Shown piece by piece: positions 39,005-48,488 of a stretch of 64,000 bases of DNA. The stretch's first letter is position 1, and the number at the start of each line of letters is the position of its first letter. Source of the stretch: Bradyrhizobium diazoefficiens. Its GTDB lineage: Bacteria; Pseudomonadota; Alphaproteobacteria; Rhizobiales; Xanthobacteraceae. The DNA lies in the NCBI RefSeq assembly GCF_016616885.1, contig NZ_CP067102.1, forward strand, positions 4,678,501-4,742,500, read 5' to 3'. The notes below the pieces were generated by a model. That model searched no databases and was not told the DNA's origin. It saw only the letters and a program-made list of their open reading frames with translations. The position numbers and the translations under genes were made by a program.

Positions 39005-40363
39005 ATGTTCGACAAGATCCTCATAGCCAATCGCGGCGAGATCGCCCTTCGCATCCTGCGAGCCTGCAAGGAGCTCGGGATCGCGACCGTCGCCGTGCAC
39101 TCCACTGCCGACGCCGACGCCATGCATGTGCGCCTGTCGGACGAGAGCGTCTGCATCGGGCCGCCGCCGTCGAAGGACAGCTATCTCAACGTGCCCGCGC
39201 TGCTCGCGGCCTGCGAGATCACCGGCGCGGACGCCGTGCATCCCGGCTACGGCTTCCTGTCTGAGAATGCGCGCTTCGCCGAGATCCTCGGCGAGCACAA
39301 TCTGCAGTTCATCGGCCCGAAGGCCGAGCATATCCGCCTGATGGGCGACAAGATCGAGGCCAAGAAGACCGCCAAGAAGCTCGGCATCCCCGTGGTGCCC
39401 GGCTCGGACGGTGCGGTTGGTCCCAACGATGATGCGATGGCGATCGCCAGGACAATCGGCTTTCCCGTGCTGGTGAAGGCGGCTGCCGGCGGCGGTGGCC
39501 GCGGCATGAAGGTCGCGCAGACCGAGGCGGATCTCCAGGTGGCGCTGTCGACGGCGGCGAACGAAGCCAAATCGGCCTTCGGCGACGCCTCCGTCTACCT
39601 CGAAAAATACCTCCAGAAGCCGCGCCACATCGAGATCCAGATTCTCGGCGACGGCCGCGGCGGCGCGATCCATCTCGGCGAGCGCGACTGCTCACTGCAG
39701 CGCCGTCACCAGAAGGTCTGGGAAGAAGGTCCCTCGCCCGTGCTGGCTGCGGCTGCGCGCGCCAGGATCGGCGAGACCTGTGCCAAGGCGATGCGCGAGA
39801 TGAAATATCTCGGCGTCGGCACCATCGAGTTCCTGTTCGAGGACGGCGAGTTCTACTTCATCGAGATGAACACGCGCATCCAGGTCGAGCATCCCGTCAC
39901 CGAGAGCATCACCGACATCGATCTCGTGCTGGAGCAGATCCGCATCGCCGCAGGCGGCGAGCTGCCGGCCAAGCAGAGCGAGATTCAGATCATCGGCCAT
40001 GCGATCGAGTGCCGCATCAATGCGGAGAACCCGCAGACCTTCCGTCCCTCGCCGGGCCGCATCACGCAGTATCATCCGCCGGGCGGCCTCGGCGTCCGCA
40101 TCGATTCCGCGGTCTATCAGGGCTACACGATCCCGCCTTATTACGATTCCCTTGTCGGCAAGCTGATCGTCCACGGCAAGACCCGCGCCGAATGCCTGAT
40201 GCGGCTGCGCCGGGCACTGGACGAGATGGTGGTCGAGGGCATCGAGACCACGCTGCCCCTGTTCCGCGACCTGGTGCGTCAGGACGACATCATCAACGGC
40301 GACTACCACATCCACTGGCTGGAGCAGTATCTCGCCGGCAAGCAGGACCCGACTCCGAAATAA
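39005..40363 (+). CDS. accC: Acetyl-CoA carboxylase, biotin carboxylase subunit
   Basis: A 452-residue ATP-grasp enzyme that carboxylates biotin on AccB. Visible are the N-terminal [16 protein letters not shown] motif, the glycine-rich ATP lid ([13 protein letters not shown]), the [12 protein letters not shown] biotin/bicarbonate site and the [14 protein letters not shown] metal site. Length is normal. It acts in the cytoplasm in fatty acid synthesis. GCAGGA lies just upstream of the ATG. Confidence 0.97.
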   Translation: MFDKILIANRGEIALRILRACKELGIATVAVHSTADADAMHVRLSDESVCIGPPPSKDSYLNVPALLAACEITGADAVHPGYGFLSENARFAEILGEHNLQFIGPKAEHIRLMGDKIEAKKTAKKLGIPVVPGSDGAVGPNDDAMAIARTIGFPVLVKAAAGGGGRGMKVAQTEADLQVALSTAANEAKSAFGDASVYLEKYLQKPRHIEIQILGDGRGGAIHLGERDCSLQRRHQKVWEEGPSPVLAAAARARIGETCAKAMREMKYLGVGTIEFLFEDGEFYFIEMNTRIQVEHPVTESITDIDLVLEQIRIAAGGELPAKQSEIQIIGHAIECRINAENPQTFRPSPGRITQYHPPGGLGVRIDSAVYQGYTIPPYYDSLVGKLIVHGKTRAECLMRLRRALDEMVVEGIETTLPLFRDLVRQDDIINGDYHIHWLEQYLAGKQDPTPK

Positions 40364-40378
40364 TTTCGCTCCGGTCAT

Positions 40379-40403
40379 GGAACCCTTTGGCCCCCACCGC
40401 GTT
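40379..40403 (+). promoter_or_regulatory. EcfG-type promoter upstream of phosphorelay operon
   Basis: GGAAC (40379-40383), a 16-base spacer and CGTT (40400-40403) match the EcfG consensus exactly, 16 bp after the accC stop and 69 bp before the kinase start. It would place the three-gene signalling operon in the general stress regulon. Confidence 0.72.
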
Positions 40404-40471
40404 CTGGACGGTTGGGAGCTGTTCCAAGGGGGCGCTTTGAACTTCGCCACGCGTAACAAGGCGGGACCGTC

Positions 40472-41989
40472 GTGACGGCTGGGGAACAGCGGCGGCGCGC
40501 ATTTTGGCAGATCCTGCTATTTGCGGCAGGACTGGTGGTGCTGACCGTGATCAGCGCCGGCTCCGTCTATCTCGTCAACGAGGCGCGGCAAGACAGCAAA
40601 TCGATCATCCACACCATCGAGGTGGAGAATCAGATCAACACCCTGTTGCTCGAAGTCCGGCGCGCAGAGAGCAGCGCCCGCGGCTTTCTCTTGACGCAGG
40701 GACCGGATTTCCAGTCGGATCACGAGAAGGCCGTCGCAGCAATCATTCCGGCGCTCGACAAGCTCACGCGCCAGATCGGCGACAATCCGGCGCAACGCGA
40801 GAGTATCGAGAAGCTGAGTGCGGCGATCGAGACCCGTCTCGGCCAGTTCTCGCGCGAGATGAATTACGTCAAACAGGGTCAGCCCGACATGGCCACGGCG
40901 CTCATCCGCGAGGCCGCTGCCGGCGATACCACAACCACGATCAATAACTTCGCCAACGCGATGATCCGCGAAGAGGAACGACTGTTCCGGATCCGCACCT
41001 TCAACTCCGACCGCAGCCAGACGCTGGCCGCATCGATGACCGGCATCGGCTCAGGTCTCGTCGTGCTGCTGGCGCTGATCTCGGTCTGGCTGGTGCGGCG
41101 CTCTGCCGGCGCCCGCGACGACGCCGAGACCCGCCTGCGCGACGCCAATCTCAATCTGGAGGCCACCGTCGGCGAACGCACGGCAGACCTGCGCGAAGCC
41201 AACGACGAGATCCAGCGCTTTGCCTATATCGTCAGCCATGACCTACGCTCGCCGCTGGTCAACATCATGGGCTTCACCAGCGAGCTCGAAGAATTGGGCA
41301 AGGACATCTTTCGCCGGATCGGGGGGCTCACAGGCGTGCCGGCCGGCGGCCCGCCGGTCGATGTCGCTGACATCCCGCTCGACGGCCCCGACAAGCAGCT
41401 TTCAGCGGATTTTTCCGAAGCGCTCGGCTTCATCAAATCCTCGATCGCCCGGATGGACCGGCTGATCTCGGCAATCCTCAACCTCACCCGCGAGGGTCGG
41501 CGCGAGTTCCAGCCCGAGAAGATCGATGCCCGCGATTTCGTTGAGACCATCGTCTCGTCGGTGGCCCATCAGGCGGCCGAAGCGCAGGCCGCGATCCACA
41601 TCGAACCGCTGCCGAATATCGTCAGCGACCGCCTTGCGCTGGAGCAGATCTTCTCCAATCTGATCGATAATGCGATTAAATATCTGAAGAACGGCGTGCC
41701 CGGCGAGATCAGAATTCGCGGGCGCACCAAGCTCGGCTACGCTATCTTCGAAATCAGCGATAACGGCCGCGGCATCGATCCGAAGGATCATCAGCGGATT
41801 TTCGACCTGTTTCGCCGTGCGGGAACCCAGGACAAGCCCGGCCAGGGTATCGGTCTTGCCCATGTACGTGCACTTGTGCGCCGCCTCGGCGGCACGATGT
41901 CGGTATCGTCGGAACTGAACGCGGGCAGCACCTTCACGATCACGCTGCCCATCAACTGGAACGCCAGCAACCGGAACGCGGACCGATGA
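40472..41989 (+). CDS. CHASE3-domain sensor histidine kinase
   Basis: A 505-residue membrane kinase. A helix at about 11-32, a periplasmic CHASE3 helical sensor (about 35-185), a second helix (about 190-210), a coiled coil, then a phytochrome-type HisKA domain with H256 (YIVSHDLRSPL) and an HATPase with N, G1 (SDNGRGID) and G2 (GQGIGLAHV) boxes. The start is a GTG. It overlaps the response-regulator gene by four bases (ATGA). It probably phosphorylates that regulator; the signal is unknown. Confidence 0.92.
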   Translation: MTAGEQRRRAFWQILLFAAGLVVLTVISAGSVYLVNEARQDSKSIIHTIEVENQINTLLLEVRRAESSARGFLLTQGPDFQSDHEKAVAAIIPALDKLTRQIGDNPAQRESIEKLSAAIETRLGQFSREMNYVKQGQPDMATALIREAAAGDTTTTINNFANAMIREEERLFRIRTFNSDRSQTLAASMTGIGSGLVVLLALISVWLVRRSAGARDDAETRLRDANLNLEATVGERTADLREANDEIQRFAYIVSHDLRSPLVNIMGFTSELEELGKDIFRRIGGLTGVPAGGPPVDVADIPLDGPDKQLSADFSEALGFIKSSIARMDRLISAILNLTREGRREFQPEKIDARDFVETIVSSVAHQAAEAQAAIHIEPLPNIVSDRLALEQIFSNLIDNAIKYLKNGVPGEIRIRGRTKLGYAIFEISDNGRGIDPKDHQRIFDLFRRAGTQDKPGQGIGLAHVRALVRRLGGTMSVSSELNAGSTFTITLPINWNASNRNADR

Positions 41990-42426
41990 CACTGCCCGTC
42001 ACCATCATCATGATCGAGGACGACGAGGGCCACGCCCGGCTGATCGAGCGCAATATCCGCCGCTCCGGCGTCAACAACGAGATCGTGTCGTTCGCCAACG
42101 GCACCGAGGCGATGAGGCATTTGTTCGGCGCGGACGGCACCGGCCTGGCGCAGAAGGGCAACGCGCTCCTGATCCTGCTCGACCTCAACCTGCCCGACAT
42201 GAGCGGCATCGATATCCTGAAGCAGATCAAGGAGAACAAATATCTCAAGGCCTCGCCCGTGGTGGTGCTGACGACCACCGACGACAGCCAGGAGATCAAG
42301 CGCTGCTACGAGCTCGGCTGCAACGTCTACATCACCAAGCCCGTCAATTACGAGAATTTCGCCAATGCCATCCGGCAACTGGGCCTGTTCTTCTCGGTCA
42401 TCCAGGTCCCGCCCGCCGCCACATGA
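41986..42426 (+). CDS. Single-domain response regulator (Rcp1-like)
   Basis: A 146-residue receiver with no output domain. Acidic pocket EDDE near residue 12, phospho-acceptor D66 (LLDLNLPDMSG), conserved Thr (LTTTDD) and Lys (ITKPVNY). This Rcp1-like group is typically paired with phytochrome-type HisKA kinases and acts as a phosphate shuttle. Both ends overlap neighbours by four bases, so the three genes are tightly coupled. Confidence 0.92.
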   Translation: MTLPVTIIMIEDDEGHARLIERNIRRSGVNNEIVSFANGTEAMRHLFGADGTGLAQKGNALLILLDLNLPDMSGIDILKQIKENKYLKASPVVVLTTTDDSQEIKRCYELGCNVYITKPVNYENFANAIRQLGLFFSVIQVPPAAT

Positions 42427-43538
42427 CCCAGCGCACGCCAACACTGCTTTACATCGATGACGACGACGCGCTGGCGCGCCTGGTCGATCGCGGCCTGACG
42501 CGGCGCGGCTACAAAGTCGTCCATGCCGCGAGCGGCGAGGAAGGCCTCGAGCGCATCCGCAACGCAGGCAGCCAAAGCTCCATCGAAGGCTGCATCGATG
42601 TCGTGGCGCTCGATCAATATATGCCAGGCCTCGACGGGCTGGAGACGCTCGAGCAGATCATGGCGATCCCGGACGCTCCGCCGGTGGTGTTCGTCACGGC
42701 CTCGCAGGATTCCAGCATCGCCGTCACTGCGCTGAAGGCAGGTGCGGCGGACTATCTGGTCAAGGACGTCAAAGGCGACTTCATCCCGCTGCTGCATGTC
42801 GCGGCCGAAGGCGCGCTGCGCCAGGCCGAGCTGCAACGGGCACGCGAGGAAGCCGAGGCCGAGATCCATGCCTCGCGCGACCGCTATGCGGCCTTGGCCG
42901 CCGAGCGCGAACTGCTGCTGCGCGAGGTCAATCACCGCGTCGGCAATTCGCTGCAGATCATCGCCTCGCTGTTGCATCTGCAGGCGAGCTCCGCCGCACA
43001 GGAGGAGGTCAAGGCCGCGCTGACCAACGCGATGGGCCGCGTCGCCGCCGTCGCCCAGGTGCACCGTCGCCTCTACACCTCGCAGGATCTGAAGAGCGTC
43101 GTGCTCAACCAGTATCTGGACTCCCTGCTCGAGGATCTCCGTCGCTCCGCCGAAGGCAACCGGATGTCGCGCCTGACGGTGAAGGCCGAGCCGATCGAGA
43201 TCGATCCGGACCGCGCGGTCGCCGTCGGCATCATCGTCAACGAGCTGGTGATGAACGCGGTGAAATACGCCTATCCGGATGGCGCCGGCCCCATTCATGT
43301 CGAGCTGAGCTCGACCGGAGACGATCTGCTGCTGTCGATCACCGACGATGGCGTCGGCGACAACGTCAAGGCCGATCCGCGCTCCACCGGCATGGGCCAG
43401 CGCATCGTCGCGGCGATGGCCGCCAAGCTCGATGCCACCGTCGAGCGCGATCCCAACCATTCCGGAACCCGCATCATCCTGCGGTTCCGCCGCACCCCCG
43501 CCGCACCCGGCAATACGAACAGCGCCGTGGCGGGTTGA
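42423..43538 (+). CDS. Receiver-HWE/HisKA_2 histidine kinase
   Basis: A 371-residue soluble protein: an N-terminal receiver with D64 (VALDQYMPGLDG), a short coiled coil (about 130-165), then a HisKA_2/HWE dimerisation domain with H171 (LLREVNHRVGNSLQ) and an HATPase (NELVMNAVKYAYP). Receiver-kinase fusions of this class can feed the PhyR-NepR-EcfG stress pathway in Alphaproteobacteria, which agrees with the promoter type upstream. Output partner unknown; PhyR itself is not in this window. Confidence 0.9.
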   Translation: MTQRTPTLLYIDDDDALARLVDRGLTRRGYKVVHAASGEEGLERIRNAGSQSSIEGCIDVVALDQYMPGLDGLETLEQIMAIPDAPPVVFVTASQDSSIAVTALKAGAADYLVKDVKGDFIPLLHVAAEGALRQAELQRAREEAEAEIHASRDRYAALAAERELLLREVNHRVGNSLQIIASLLHLQASSAAQEEVKAALTNAMGRVAAVAQVHRRLYTSQDLKSVVLNQYLDSLLEDLRRSAEGNRMSRLTVKAEPIEIDPDRAVAVGIIVNELVMNAVKYAYPDGAGPIHVELSSTGDDLLLSITDDGVGDNVKADPRSTGMGQRIVAAMAAKLDATVERDPNHSGTRIILRFRRTPAAPGNTNSAVAG

Positions 43539-43601
43539 TCTCTCCGCATCCGGAATTGCCCCCATCGCACGTCCATCGCGATCCTGCTATGATCAGGGAT
43601 T

Positions 43602-44282
43602 ATGACTTCGCGCGACTCCGCCTCGTCTGAAATCACGCCCGCCGTGCTGCTGCGCGCCTATGCCTGCGGCATCTTTCCGATGGCCGAGAGCGCCGACGAC
43701 CCGACCCTGTTCTGGGTCGAGCCGGAAATGCGCGGGCTGATCCCGCTCGACGGCTTTCGCGTCGCCTCGCGGCTCGCACGCACCGTGCGCTCCGATGCGT
43801 TTCGCGTCACCGTCAACACCGCGTTCAAGGCGACGATCGCCGGCTGTGCCGCGCCGCAGGCCGGCCGCGAGGACACCTGGATCAACAAGCGCATCCGCGA
43901 CCTCTATGGCGGTCTCTACGAGCTCGGCCATTGCCACAGCGTCGAGGCCTGGCAGGGCGACGACCTCGTCGGCGGTCTCTATGGCGTGAGCCTGGGGCGC
44001 GCCTTCTTCGGCGAGAGCATGTTTCACACCGTGCGCGACGCCTCGAAGGTCGCGCTGGTGCATCTGGTCGCGCGGCTGATCCACGGCGGCTTCGAGCTGC
44101 TCGACACGCAATATGTCACCGAGCATTTGAAGAGCTTTGGTGCGGCCGAGATCTCGCGGCGGCGCTACACCGGCCTGCTCGACAAGGCGCTCGCCGGCGA
44201 GCCCGGCGATTTCCTGAGACTGTCTTCGGGGGATTCTATCCCGGGCACGCGCGCGCTCGAGATCATCGCCTCACGGCAATAG
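43602..44282 (+). CDS. aat: Leucyl/phenylalanyl-tRNA-protein transferase
   Basis: A 226-residue N-end rule enzyme that adds Leu or Phe to proteins with N-terminal Arg or Lys, marking them for ClpAP. Family motifs are clear: the N-terminal [27 protein letters not shown], then [18 protein letters not shown] and [15 protein letters not shown]. Length is normal. In many Rhizobiales it follows accC directly; here the phosphorelay operon lies between them. Confidence 0.95.
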   Translation: MTSRDSASSEITPAVLLRAYACGIFPMAESADDPTLFWVEPEMRGLIPLDGFRVASRLARTVRSDAFRVTVNTAFKATIAGCAAPQAGREDTWINKRIRDLYGGLYELGHCHSVEAWQGDDLVGGLYGVSLGRAFFGESMFHTVRDASKVALVHLVARLIHGGFELLDTQYVTEHLKSFGAAEISRRRYTGLLDKALAGEPGDFLRLSSGDSIPGTRALEIIASRQ

Positions 44283-44285
44283 GGC

Positions 44286-45308
44286 CTAGCGGCCAAACCC
44301 GGGAATACCGAACAGACCCGGCCGTTGCTCCGGCGGCGGAGGTGGCGGGGCCGCCTGCGGCTGCTGCGGTGGCGGCAAAGGCTGCGGCGGACGCTGCTGC
44401 ACGGCCTGCTTGGGCGCGGCCTTCTTCTGTGCCGGAGGCGGTGGCGGCGGCGCGGGCTTGGTCGCGGGATCGGGTGCCGCGGTCGCAATGGTCTGCTGCG
44501 GCTCTTTGCAGTCGGTGAGCCAGATGTCGTAGATCGGGTGCTCGACGCCGTGCAGGCCGGGGCTTGCGGCATACATCCAGCCGGAGAAGATCCGCTTCAC
44601 CTCGCCTTGCAGGGTGATCTCGTCGACCTCGACGAAGGCGTCGGTATTTGCGGCTTCCGTGGCAGGCCGCGTATAGCACGCGTCGGTCTTCACCCGCAGC
44701 GCGCCGAACTGCACGGTCTCGCCGATATCCTCGTCGAAATTGATGATGCGCCCGGTGATCTTGTCGAGGCCGGAGAAGGTCGCCTTCTTGTTCACGATCT
44801 TCTGGGCCGGCGGCTCGGTGACGACCTCGTCGCCCGGCTGGAGGCTCGCAGGCACCTGCGGCACGGCGCCCTGCTGGGGTCCGCCCTTCTGCGGCTGACG
44901 TTGGCCTGGGGCAGCTGCGCCCGGCTGGGCAGGCGCGCCCGGCGGTGCCACCGCGACGGCCGGGGGTTGGTTCTGCGGCGCGATGGTGGTGCCCGGCGGC
45001 GGCGCCAGCGGCTGGGTCTCGACCGGCCCGGGCATGACGTTCCCAGGAATATTTCCTTGCCGGCCCGGCGGCGGCATCGGGCGCGACGGCAGCACGCGGC
45101 CCTGCGGCGGCAGCTCCGGCACCTCTTCGTCGTCTTCGGGGGTCGGCAGCGGTTGCGGCTGTCCGCCACGAGGGATCGTCCCCGGCGGCCGCAGCGGCGG
45201 CGGATCGGAGAAGATCGTGCCGATCTGCGCCTGCGCCGGCGTCGCCACCGTCAAAGCGGTAGCGGCCAAAAGCGCCGCAAGACCTGTCAGGGTAATGGTT
45301 CGAAACAT
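44286..45308 (-). CDS. DUF2155 domain protein with Pro-rich flanks
   Basis: A 340-residue exported protein with a signal peptide (LAALLAATALTVATPAQA), a Pro/Gly/Gln-rich low-complexity stretch (about 30-165), the conserved DUF2155 core (about 170-270; SGLDKITGRIINFDEDIGE and IFSGWMYAASPGLHGVEHPIYDIW), and a Pro/Lys-rich tail. DUF2155 proteins are conserved next to aat and an NDUFA12 gene in Alphaproteobacteria, but their function is unknown; the two cysteines in the core could form a disulfide. It is convergent with aat, three bases apart. Confidence 0.88.
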   Translation of the reverse strand: MFRTITLTGLAALLAATALTVATPAQAQIGTIFSDPPPLRPPGTIPRGGQPQPLPTPEDDEEVPELPPQGRVLPSRPMPPPGRQGNIPGNVMPGPVETQPLAPPPGTTIAPQNQPPAVAVAPPGAPAQPGAAAPGQRQPQKGGPQQGAVPQVPASLQPGDEVVTEPPAQKIVNKKATFSGLDKITGRIINFDEDIGETVQFGALRVKTDACYTRPATEAANTDAFVEVDEITLQGEVKRIFSGWMYAASPGLHGVEHPIYDIWLTDCKEPQQTIATAAPDPATKPAPPPPPPAQKKAAPKQAVQQRPPQPLPPPQQPQAAPPPPPPEQRPGLFGIPGFGR

Positions 45309-45567
45309 ATCTCGCGCGGCTTCAACAGCGAATCGGGCTTGTTGGACATTCTACAGGGGATACCGCCGCTCGCAGGCCATCCGGTTAACACGGGGAATAC
45401 GGCGGGGAAAGGGCGGCATTCCTCCCCTGCCCACCGCCGGCGTGACAGGCTGGCGCCCGAATGGGATAGTTGGCGGCCTCCTCCCGCGGCGGAAGCGGGC
45501 ATTGCTCCCCGAAAATGACGCCCAACGATACCAGAACCCCAAGGGGTCTGGCACCACCATCATCCGA

Positions 45568-46575
45568 ATGTCGTCTGTGCTTCGAACCATCTTCGCCCTT
45601 CCCCTTCGCGGCCTGACCTGGCTTGGCAGCCAGGGCACGCGCGCGGTCGCCGCCGTCGTGTTTATCGCGGCCGCAGTGCCGCCACTCGGCGCGCTGCTGC
45701 GGCCCTACGTCACCGAGGCGATCCTCGTCCTGCTCTGCATCTCCTTCATGCGGGTGGATCTGGCGGCGCTGTACGGACATCTGCGCCGGCCGGCGCTGGT
45801 GGCGACTGCCACCGCCTGGACCACGATCGGCGTGCCCCTGATCGTCGGACTGATCGCGCACGCGACCGGTGTCACCGACCGCGCGCCCGGCCTGGCTCTC
45901 GCGCTGATGCTCCAGAGCATGGCCTCGCCGATGATGGCCTCTCCGGCGCTCGCGGCGCTGATGGGCCTCGACGCCACGCTCGTGCTGGTCACGCTGGTGA
46001 CCGCAACCGCGATCGTGCCGTTCACCGCGTCGCTGTTCGCGAGCCTCTTCCTCGGCGGCATGCTGAGCATCTCGCCGCTCACGCTCGGGCTGAAGCTGCT
46101 CGGCATCCTGGCAGCGTCGCTGCTGGCCGCGACCGCCATCCGCCGGATTTTCGGCGCCACTGCGATCCAGCGCCACAAGCAGCCGATCGACGGCTTCAAC
46201 ATCGTCATCCTCTTGATCTTCGCGTCCGCGATTATGGGCGATGTCGTCAGCGATCTGGTGGCGCGGCCGGTGTTCACGATCAGCCTCGCAGCTCTCGCCT
46301 TCGCGATCTATTTCACGCTGCTCGCCGTCACGACCTTGCTGTTCCGCCGCATCGGTTACGAGCGCGCGCTGGCGCTCGGGCTGATGGTGTCACAGCGCAA
46401 TCTCGGCCTGATGCTGGCCGCAACCGCCGGCGCGCTGCCAGCAACGACCTGGCTCTATTTCGCGATGACGCAGTTTCCGATCCATCTTTCGCCGTACCTG
46501 CTGACGCCGATCGCGCGGCGGCTGACGTCAAGGACGGACAGGTCCGGCGCGGCGGCTCCGGGCAGCGTAACTTAA
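45568..46575 (+). CDS. BASS/SBF-like sodium-dependent transporter
   Basis: A 335-residue membrane protein with about ten helices and the layout of bile acid:sodium symporter relatives: paired inverted repeats, with MLQSMASPMMASPALAALMG in the first crossover and LGLMVSQRNLGLMLAATAG in the second. It probably moves an organic anion with Na+. The start at ATG 45568 is the first Met before the first helix; no clear ribosome binding site is seen. It is divergent from DUF2155. Confidence 0.78.
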   Translation: MSSVLRTIFALPLRGLTWLGSQGTRAVAAVVFIAAAVPPLGALLRPYVTEAILVLLCISFMRVDLAALYGHLRRPALVATATAWTTIGVPLIVGLIAHATGVTDRAPGLALALMLQSMASPMMASPALAALMGLDATLVLVTLVTATAIVPFTASLFASLFLGGMLSISPLTLGLKLLGILAASLLAATAIRRIFGATAIQRHKQPIDGFNIVILLIFASAIMGDVVSDLVARPVFTISLAALAFAIYFTLLAVTTLLFRRIGYERALALGLMVSQRNLGLMLAATAGALPATTWLYFAMTQFPIHLSPYLLTPIARRLTSRTDRSGAAAPGSVT

Positions 46576-46586
46576 AGCCTGCAGCG

Positions 46587-47489
46587 TCATGGATTGCGCG
46601 GTGTCTTTTTCTTGCACTCAGCCAACATCCAGTCGCGGAAGGCTTTCATCGCGTGCGAAGGCCTTTTCGACTTGAGGGACGCGAGCCAATACGATCCGAG
46701 ATAGACGTGGCTGTCATAGGGACAGACCAGCCGCTTGCGCGAGAGATCGTCCGAAAATAACACGACCGGCAACAACGCGACTCCAGCGCCTTGAGCTGCT
46801 GCGTGCGCCAAAGAGACCGAGGAGTCGAATGTCGGACCGGTCATCCGAGGTTGCCGGCATTGCACCACATCGAACCATTGTGCCCACTCGCCCACCCGAT
46901 AGGACCGCAACAGCACCTCCTCATGGAGATCGGTGGGGGCCTTAAGTCGTTTCGCAACGGCTGGCGCGCACATCGGCGTGAAATGGGCATCGACCAGACG
47001 CTCGGCGTTCGTTCCGTGCCACGCGCCGTCGCCAAATCGAATGGCGTAGTCCAGTCCTTCGCCGCCGAGGTCTACGCGATTGTTATTGGCGAAGATCCTG
47101 ATATCGATGTTCGGATGGCTCGCGGTGAAGCTCCCCAGACGCGGGAGGAGCCAGCCGGACGCGAATGTTCCGACCGCGCCAACGGTCAGCATTTCGCGCA
47201 TACGACCGTTCTCGAACCGGTCCAGCACCTGGTTGATCTGGCCAAAGGCGTCCGAGATTGCAGGCTGCAATGCCTCGCCTTCTTCCGTAAGCGCGAGCCC
47301 GCGGGTCAATCGCCTGAAGAGCTTCACGCGCAGACTATCTTCCAGAATCCGCACCTGCTGGCTCACGGCGGCCTGCGACACGCGAAGTTCCAGCCCGGCC
47401 TTGGTGAAGCTGAGATGGCGAGCGGCCGCTTCGAAAGAGCGGAGCGCGTTCAGCGGCAGACTGGAAATATCGGCAGGGCGGCGGGCCAC
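46587..47489 (-). CDS. ampR: LysR-type regulator AmpR
   Basis: A 300-residue LysR regulator. The N-terminal winged helix reads LPLNALRSFEAAARHLSFTKAG, then SQAAVSQQVRILED. The effector domain has the AmpR/GcvA hallmarks ANNNRVDLGGEGLDYAIRFG, LLRSYRVGEWAQWF and FDSSVSLAHAAAQGAGVALLP. AmpR senses cell-wall muropeptides and activates a divergent beta-lactamase. The start is a GTG at 47489. It lies 99 bp from the beta-lactamase start in the classic divergent layout. Confidence 0.88.
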   Translation of the reverse strand: MARRPADISSLPLNALRSFEAAARHLSFTKAGLELRVSQAAVSQQVRILEDSLRVKLFRRLTRGLALTEEGEALQPAISDAFGQINQVLDRFENGRMREMLTVGAVGTFASGWLLPRLGSFTASHPNIDIRIFANNNRVDLGGEGLDYAIRFGDGAWHGTNAERLVDAHFTPMCAPAVAKRLKAPTDLHEEVLLRSYRVGEWAQWFDVVQCRQPRMTGPTFDSSVSLAHAAAQGAGVALLPVVLFSDDLSRKRLVCPYDSHVYLGSYWLASLKSKRPSHAMKAFRDWMLAECKKKTPRNP

Positions 47490-47490
47490 G

Positions 47491-47541
47491 TCTGATCCAA
47501 GTTTTGCTTATGCATGGCCTTACGAACCATCGTTTGTCAAT
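47491..47541. promoter_or_regulatory. Probable AmpR operator and divergent promoters
   Basis: The short intergenic region holds GAACCATCGTTTGTCA (47524-47539), which resembles the AACC...GTTTGTCA core known upstream of enterobacterial ampC, and several T-N11-A pairs typical of LysR sites. This is similarity by eye. Confidence 0.45.
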
Positions 47542-47588
47542 TGCTCGAGCGCGACCCAAAACCTTCCCGCAATTCACGGGAGTTCTCG

Positions 47589-48473
47589 ATGCTTACACGA
47601 CGTCAATTCGCCTCATCGGCATTTGCGGCCGCAGGAAGTCTCATTCTGCCGAACATTTCGGGTGCTGCACCGAACGGAACAGCACCGCTCATCAAAGCCA
47701 TTCAACAGCTGGAACTGAAGAGCGGCGGCCGGCTCGGCGTCTCCGTGCTCGACACGACAACGGGTGTTCCGATCCATCACAAGGGAGACGAACGTTTTCC
47801 CATGTGCAGCACATTCAAGCTGCTGGCGTCGGCAGCAATCCTCAAGGACGCCGGCGACAAGCTGGACCGCCTTGAGCGGCGCGTTCGTATTGAGCAGGCC
47901 GACATTGTCGAGAACTCGCCCGTGACCCGCGAGCATGTCGGTGGAGAAGGAATGTCGCTCCGCGAACTCTGTGATGCAGCCATCACCATGAGTGACAACA
48001 CGGCCGGCAACGCGCTTCTGAAGAATATTGGTGGTCCCGCCGGGTTGACCAGCTTTGCACGTAGCCTCGGCGACAACATGACACGATTGGATCGGACTGA
48101 AACCGAACTGAACGAGGCTACGCCGGGCGACCCCCGCGACACGACAACCCCAAAAGCGATGGCCGCAAATCTGAAACGCTTGTTGCTCGGTGATGCCCTC
48201 CTCCCGGAAGGCCGCGATCAACTCGCCAAATGGCTCATCGCGAACAAGACGGGAAACAGTCGTTTGCGCGCTGGCCTGCCGCAAGGCTGGCGTGTCGGCG
48301 ACAAGACTGGAGCTGGCGAACATGGCACTACCAATGATGTCGCCATCGTATGGCCGCCTGAGCGTGCGCCGATCATAGTCGCAGTCTACCTCACCGGCGC
48401 ATCACTCGATCCAAATGGACGAAATGATGTGATCGCGTCTGTCGGTCGCGAGGTCGGCAAGGCCTTTGGCTGA
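47589..48473 (+). CDS. bla: Class A beta-lactamase with Tat signal
   Basis: A 294-residue serine beta-lactamase. A twin-arginine signal (LTRRQFASSAF) leads to the periplasm. Catalytic motifs are complete: S74-T-F-K77 (with C73 before it), S135-D-N137, E171-x-x-x-N175 on the omega loop, and K239-T-G241. It hydrolyses penicillins and possibly cephalosporins. The start at 47589 has GGGAG seven bases upstream. Its expression should be controlled by the divergent AmpR. Unlike the best-known AmpR target, ampC, the enzyme is class A. Confidence 0.93.
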   Translation: MLTRRQFASSAFAAAGSLILPNISGAAPNGTAPLIKAIQQLELKSGGRLGVSVLDTTTGVPIHHKGDERFPMCSTFKLLASAAILKDAGDKLDRLERRVRIEQADIVENSPVTREHVGGEGMSLRELCDAAITMSDNTAGNALLKNIGGPAGLTSFARSLGDNMTRLDRTETELNEATPGDPRDTTTPKAMAANLKRLLLGDALLPEGRDQLAKWLIANKTGNSRLRAGLPQGWRVGDKTGAGEHGTTNDVAIVWPPERAPIIVAVYLTGASLDPNGRNDVIASVGREVGKAFG

Positions 48474-48488
48474 CAATCGTAGTCCCAC

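Noticed and set aside
44325..45518. Plus-strand frame opposite DUF2155
   Set aside because: Arg/Gly-rich low complexity is expected from the antisense of a proline-rich gene.
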